From contig JBEKYH010000203.1 in the NCBI GenBank assembly GCA_049511115.1, positions 1 through 8,518 of the forward strand: 8,518 nucleotides of DNA. The letters run 5' to 3'. Below the pieces are notes generated by a model that was not told the DNA's origin, did not search any database, and was given only the letters and a program-made list of their open reading frames with translations. Of the stretch, positions 6,205 to 8,518 are shown piece after piece. Within the stretch, counting starts at the first letter, position 1; every line of letters begins with the position of its first letter. Source of the DNA: JBEKYH01 sp049511115 (GTDB taxonomy: Bacteria > Planctomycetota > Phycisphaerae > Tepidisphaerales > Tepidisphaeraceae). The position numbers and the translations under genes are program-made.

Positions 6205-6233
6205 AGTTTACGGATGATCTCGAGTTATGTCAA
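6205..6233 (-). promoter_or_regulatory. sigma70-like promoter of the parD-parE operon, probably leaderless
   Basis: On the minus strand, a perfect -35 TTGACA (6233-6228) is followed by a 17-nt spacer and TAAACT (6210-6205, 4 of 6). The parD ATG starts 7 nt after the -10 ends, so initiation falls on or next to the start codon. The spacer contains CTCGAG (6219-6224), a 6-nt palindrome suited to a ribbon-helix-helix operator. Hexamers and spacing are seen directly; the leaderless transcript and the operator are inferred. Confidence 0.65.
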
Positions 6234-6270
6234 TAAATGGCAGATTGTGGCAGAATTCTTGTACGGCCCA

Positions 6271-6294
6271 ATGACGCATTCATCATGACGCATT
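6271..6294. repeat. Two direct copies of a 10-nt sequence at 14-nt period
   Basis: ATGACGCATT occurs at 6271-6280 and 6285-6294, separated by CATC. It lies in the divergent spacer between the parD operon and the carbonic anhydrase gene. A second pair, TCAATAAAnGG, occurs near 6230-6240 and 6296-6306. These could be regulator sites or short duplications. Confidence 0.5.
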
Positions 6295-6315
6295 TTCAAT
6301 AAACGGATTTTGATT

Positions 6316-6330
6316 GCACGGCCCCCGTGC
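6316..6330. promoter_or_regulatory. Perfect short hairpin upstream of carbonic anhydrase
   Basis: GCACGG (6316-6321), CCC loop, CCGTGC (6325-6330): a 6-bp GC-rich stem ending 18 nt before the ATG. It lies between a possible -35 (TTGCAC, 6314-6319) and a weak -10 (TACCAA, 6337-6342) spaced 17 nt apart, so it could be an operator. If transcription starts upstream, it could instead be an RNA hairpin near the start codon. Confidence 0.35.
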
Positions 6331-6348
6331 CCATGTTACCAATTACCC

Positions 6349-6930
6349 ATGTCCATCCTCACCGACATCCTGACCCATAACACTCATTTCGTGGAACGAA
6401 AGGAGTACGAGCCGTTCCGCACCAACGCTTTTTCCGACAAGAGGCTCGTCGTCATCACCTGCATGGATACGCGGCTGGTGGAACTTTTGCCGCGGGCCAT
6501 GAACCTTCGCAACGGCGAGGCCAAGCTCATCAAGAACGCCGGGGCGGTCGTGTCGCATCCGTTTGGCAGCGTGATGCGGAGTTTGCTCGTAGCCGTCTAT
6601 GAACTTGGGGCCGCCGAGGTTGCCGTGGTCGGCCACTACGGCTGCGGCATGACCAAGCTGAGCTGCGACGGCGTCCTGCAAAAGGCCGTCGCGCGCGGTG
6701 TGTCGCCCGAGCTGCTGCAAACCCTCCACCACTCCGGAATCGACCTGAAAGGCTGGCTCAGAGGCTTCGATGCCCCCGAAGACGGAGTCCGCCAAAGCGT
6801 GGAAGTGATCCGCCATCATCCCCTGCTGCCCAAGGACATCCCCGTGCATGGCATGATGATTGACCCAGTAACCGGCCGGCTGGATTTGCTCAGCGACGGG
6901 TATGCGGCAGTTGGCGCAGCGACGAAATGA
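6349..6930 (+). CDS. Beta-class carbonic anhydrase
   Basis: 193 residues, cytoplasmic; interconverts CO2 and bicarbonate using zinc. Zinc ligands and catalytic dyad are visible: ITCMDTRL supplies Cys38, Asp40 and Arg42, and VGHYGCGM supplies His96 and Cys99. Other family text: MNLRNGEAKLIKNAGAVVSHPFGSVMRSLLVAVYELGAAEVAVVGH and the C-terminal VRQSVEVIRHHPLLPKDIPVHGMMIDPVTGRLDLL. The overall wording is closest, from memory, to the short beta enzymes of Bacillus (YtiB/YvdA group) rather than the longer E. coli Can/CynT type. The ATG at 6349 matches the family start (MSILTDILTHN); a TTG at 6310 would add 13 residues (MIARPPCPCYQLP), which is unlikely. No Shine-Dalgarno sequence is present. The stop codon is 54 nt before the next gene, so read-through into the MenA-like gene is possible. 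The gene stands divergent to the parDE operon, with no evident functional link. Confidence 0.92.
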   Translation: MSILTDILTHNTHFVERKEYEPFRTNAFSDKRLVVITCMDTRLVELLPRAMNLRNGEAKLIKNAGAVVSHPFGSVMRSLLVAVYELGAAEVAVVGHYGCGMTKLSCDGVLQKAVARGVSPELLQTLHHSGIDLKGWLRGFDAPEDGVRQSVEVIRHHPLLPKDIPVHGMMIDPVTGRLDLLSDGYAAVGAATK

Positions 6931-6956
6931 GCCGGGGCCGAGCCGGGTCCAATTAT

Positions 6957-6986
6957 TTGCCATTGTCCGCGACCAAGCGATACAGT
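6957..6986 (+). promoter_or_regulatory. Possible promoter for the MenA/MenT-like pair
   Basis: TTGCCA (6957-6962) and TACAGT (6981-6986) are separated by 18 nt. The -10 would overlap the GTG at 6985 and put initiation near the in-frame GTG at 6994, favouring that later start and a leaderless mRNA. The evidence is weak but parallels the arrangement at parD. Confidence 0.32.
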
Positions 6987-7221
6987 GTCGGCGGTGGAAG
7001 ATCGCAAACCAAAACGGCCGCCGGTAATCGAAGTCATCGACGACGAGATGGCTCGCGTCATCCGCGCCAAGACCGGGGCCGAGCGATTGCGCATTGCCAG
7101 CGGCATGTTTTCGAGCGCCCGCAAAATGCTCGTCGCCTATCTGCGCGTGCAACATCCGGATTGGGATGAAAAGGCCGTGCAAAAAGAGGCGGCGAGGAGA
7201 CTATCGCATGGAGCAATCTGA
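6985..7221 (+). CDS. Small Rv0078B/MenA-like putative antitoxin
   Basis: 78 residues from GTG 6985, or 75 from the in-frame GTG at 6994; neither has a Shine-Dalgarno sequence. Sequence: PPVIEVIDDEMARVIRAKTGAERLRIASGMFSSARKMLVAYLRVQHPDW, then VQKEAARRLSHGA at the C-terminus. A short strand followed by helices, the HPDW motif (57-60) and the final RRLSHG resemble a family of small proteins that I associate with Mycobacterium tuberculosis Rv0078B (MenA1). These are encoded just upstream of a nucleotidyltransferase toxin, as here. The inferred role is neutralising the product of the next gene, whose start it overlaps by 14 nt. The alternative is an accessory subunit of unknown role. Gene reality is well supported by the coupling; the antitoxin function is inferred. 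Confidence 0.72.
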   Translation: MSAVEDRKPKRPPVIEVIDDEMARVIRAKTGAERLRIASGMFSSARKMLVAYLRVQHPDWDEKAVQKEAARRLSHGAI

Positions 7222-7777
7222 TCTCTTGCGGTATCTAGTCGGCGTGCTTGAGGAATTGGACCTCCGCTATTTCATCACTGGGACCACTGCGACCATTCTC
7301 TACGGCGAACCTCGTTTTACAAACGACATCGACGTCGTCGTCGACCTATCACTAACGCAGGTGGTCGAATTCTGCCGGCGGTTTCCGCCGGAAGACTTCT
7401 ACGTCAGCGAGGTCGCCGCGCGTCAGGCGGTTTTAGGCAGATCGCAGTTCAACGTGATACATCCGCCCGGTGCCCTGAAGATCGACATCATTGTGCCGGA
7501 GTCCGATACCTTCAATAAATCACGATTTGCGCGTGTTCAACGTCTTCCCGCCGCCGAGGACTTGATGGCGTGCTTTGCGTCGCCCGAGGATGCGATCATC
7601 AAGAAGATGGATTACTACAAGCAAGGCGGATCGGAAAAACACCTTCGCGATATTACCGGCGTATTAAAAATCAGCCGGGGTCAGATCGACCGGCCCTACA
7701 TCACGCGGTGGGCCGATCAAATGGGCTTTGGTGATTTGTGGGCGTCGATCCAAAAGCGAACAGACGAGTTAACCTGA
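7208..7777 (+). CDS. Nucleotidyltransferase, MenT/AbiEii-like putative toxin
   Basis: 189 residues. The nucleotidyltransferase core reads YFITGTTATILYGEPRFTNDIDVVVDL: glycine motif at Gly25-Thr26, then the metal-binding pair Asp40-x-Asp42, and a third acidic residue in ALKIDIIVP (Asp93). Downstream SPEDAIIKKMDYYKQGGSEKHLRDITGVL (about 125-153) matches the lysine- and Arg-Asp-bearing helical segment of MenT/AbiEii-type and related transferases. Characterised MenT toxins add nucleotides to tRNA 3' ends and stop translation; the substrate here is not visible. The ATG at 7208 is supported by an AGGAG at 7195-7199, 8 nt upstream, inside the preceding gene, which it overlaps by 14 nt. The frame is open upstream to 7094, but that would overlap the partner gene extensively. 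All catalytic acids are present. A non-toxic housekeeping transferase is the alternative reading. Confidence 0.85.
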   Translation: MEQSDLLRYLVGVLEELDLRYFITGTTATILYGEPRFTNDIDVVVDLSLTQVVEFCRRFPPEDFYVSEVAARQAVLGRSQFNVIHPPGALKIDIIVPESDTFNKSRFARVQRLPAAEDLMACFASPEDAIIKKMDYYKQGGSEKHLRDITGVLKISRGQIDRPYITRWADQMGFGDLWASIQKRTDELT

Positions 7778-7801
7778 CGGGCTTTGCATGTCGGCCCCGC
7801 T

Positions 7802-8518
7802 TCACGCCAACAGCACCGAATAACTCGCATCAATCAAATCCATCAACCTTGGCAACAACGCCGATTCCTGCGTCAGCAGCGGCCGATCCGCGACCGGGTC
7901 AAACATCACCGGCGGCAAGCCGCACCGGCCCAGGTGGTAGCAGAGCATCAGCCGGGCCAGGATGCCATTGAAGCTGGGGACTACGGGGTCCGCGATCAAT
8001 CGCGCGTGCACGCGGGCCACATCCTGAACGGCCGGTTGCAGCCGCAGGCGCGGTGAACTGATTCGCCCGGCCACTGCCTGGAGGCGATCCATCGTCGCTT
8101 CATCGAGTCCCGTGTTCGACAAGCCACAGCTAACCGACGTGTACCAGCGGACAATCGTCTCCCCTTTCAGCGGCCGGTTGGCGGCCACGGCGCGCTGGAT
8201 ATTCCACAAAATCGCCAGGTGATTCCGCAGCCGCTGGCTCAGGCGCGATCGGAAGGGGCGCTGCATTGAGCTGGCCGCCATCGCGGAGGTGGCCTGCGCT
8301 TCGGTGACTTCCAATCCGTCTAATTTGAAACTGGAAACGGTAAAACGCGTGAGGAATGAAGTGGTCAGGCGCCATCCGCCGCGGATACTGGCCAAGCCGG
8401 GAGGAGTCAATCGCGCCGCCAGTCGGCGCTTGCGTTCAATGAGGCGGATCCAGATGGACCAGTCCGTCAAACTTGCACCGGCAGCGGGGCGATGGGCTTC
8501 GTCGACGGTTGGGCGTTT
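7802..8518 (-). CDS. Fic-like protein with degenerate active site, N-terminus beyond window
   Basis: The frame is open to the right edge with no ATG or GTG in the last 48 nt; the first internal start codon (TTG at 8470) gives 222 residues, so the true start probably lies outside. Numbering from 8470, VHARLIADPVVPSFNGILARLM (154-175) aligns without gaps to the Fic core HxRFxxIHPFxDGNGRxxRLL. His155, Arg157, Asn168, Gly169, Ala172, Arg173 and Leu174 match, but the catalytic His is Pro162, the Asp is Ser166 and the phosphate-binding Arg is Ile170. SSFKLDGLEVTEAQA (46-60) resembles the SSxIEG segment of Fic proteins with an N-terminal inhibitory helix. YHLGRCGLPPV after the core also fits. AMPylation activity is therefore unlikely if the alignment is right; it may bind a ligand or a partner. 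It converges on the nucleotidyltransferase gene with 24 nt between stops. Confidence 0.6.
   Translation of the reverse strand, partial: KRPTVDEAHRPAAGASLTDWSIWIRLIERKRRLAARLTPPGLASIRGGWRLTTSFLTRFTVSSFKLDGLEVTEAQATSAMAASSMQRPFRSRLSQRLRNHLAILWNIQRAVAANRPLKGETIVRWYTSVSCGLSNTGLDEATMDRLQAVAGRISSPRLRLQPAVQDVARVHARLIADPVVPSFNGILARLMLCYHLGRCGLPPVMFDPVADRPLLTQESALLPRLMDLIDASYSVLLA

Noticed and set aside
6343..7182. A 279-codon minus-strand open frame across the carbonic anhydrase and MenA-like genes
   Set aside because: Antisense to two genes with clear family motifs; its histidine- and glycine-rich translation looks like a mirror artefact.

Overview
The window looks like chromosomal DNA from a GC-rich bacterium (roughly 60% G+C by eye), probably Planctomycetota or a similar environmental lineage. 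That placement is an inference from the wording of the ATP synthase beta subunit and from the small antitoxin/nucleotidyltransferase pair. No rRNA or other strong marker is present, so it is tentative.

Left end, minus strand (1-1968): a two-gene unit in which trans-aconitate 2-methyltransferase (tam) precedes aroA (EPSP synthase). They overlap by an ATGA. aroA runs off the left edge of the window and lacks its last few dozen codons. A 27-nt palindromic element lies just upstream of tam.

Centre-left, plus strand (2186-4953): a YhcG/DUF1016-type PD-(D/E)XK nuclease is followed, after a 164-nt gap with a plausible promoter, by atpD (F1 ATP synthase beta subunit). No other ATP synthase gene is visible beside atpD. 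The nuclease carries two more copies of the palindromic element in its interdomain linker, both in frame and in the same reading phase. This is the most striking feature of the window.

Centre (4954-6198): a degenerate-looking spacer, an unrecognised protein, then a minus-strand ParD/ParE-type toxin-antitoxin operon. That operon has an ATGA overlap and a strong sigma70-like promoter so close to the start codon that its mRNA may be leaderless.

Right (6349-8518): a beta-class carbonic anhydrase is followed by a second toxin-antitoxin-like pair, a Rv0078B/MenA-like small protein overlapping a MenT/AbiEii-like nucleotidyltransferase. A convergent minus-strand Fic-like protein comes last; its catalytic HPFxDGNGR motif has decayed while the surrounding scaffold residues remain. 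This gene is cut by the right edge.

Overall, housekeeping genes (aroA, tam, atpD, carbonic anhydrase) alternate with mobile or defence-type genes (DUF1016 nuclease, ParDE, MenAT-like pair, Fic-like pseudoenzyme). Homology statements come from recognising motifs and remembered family sequences; no database search was run.
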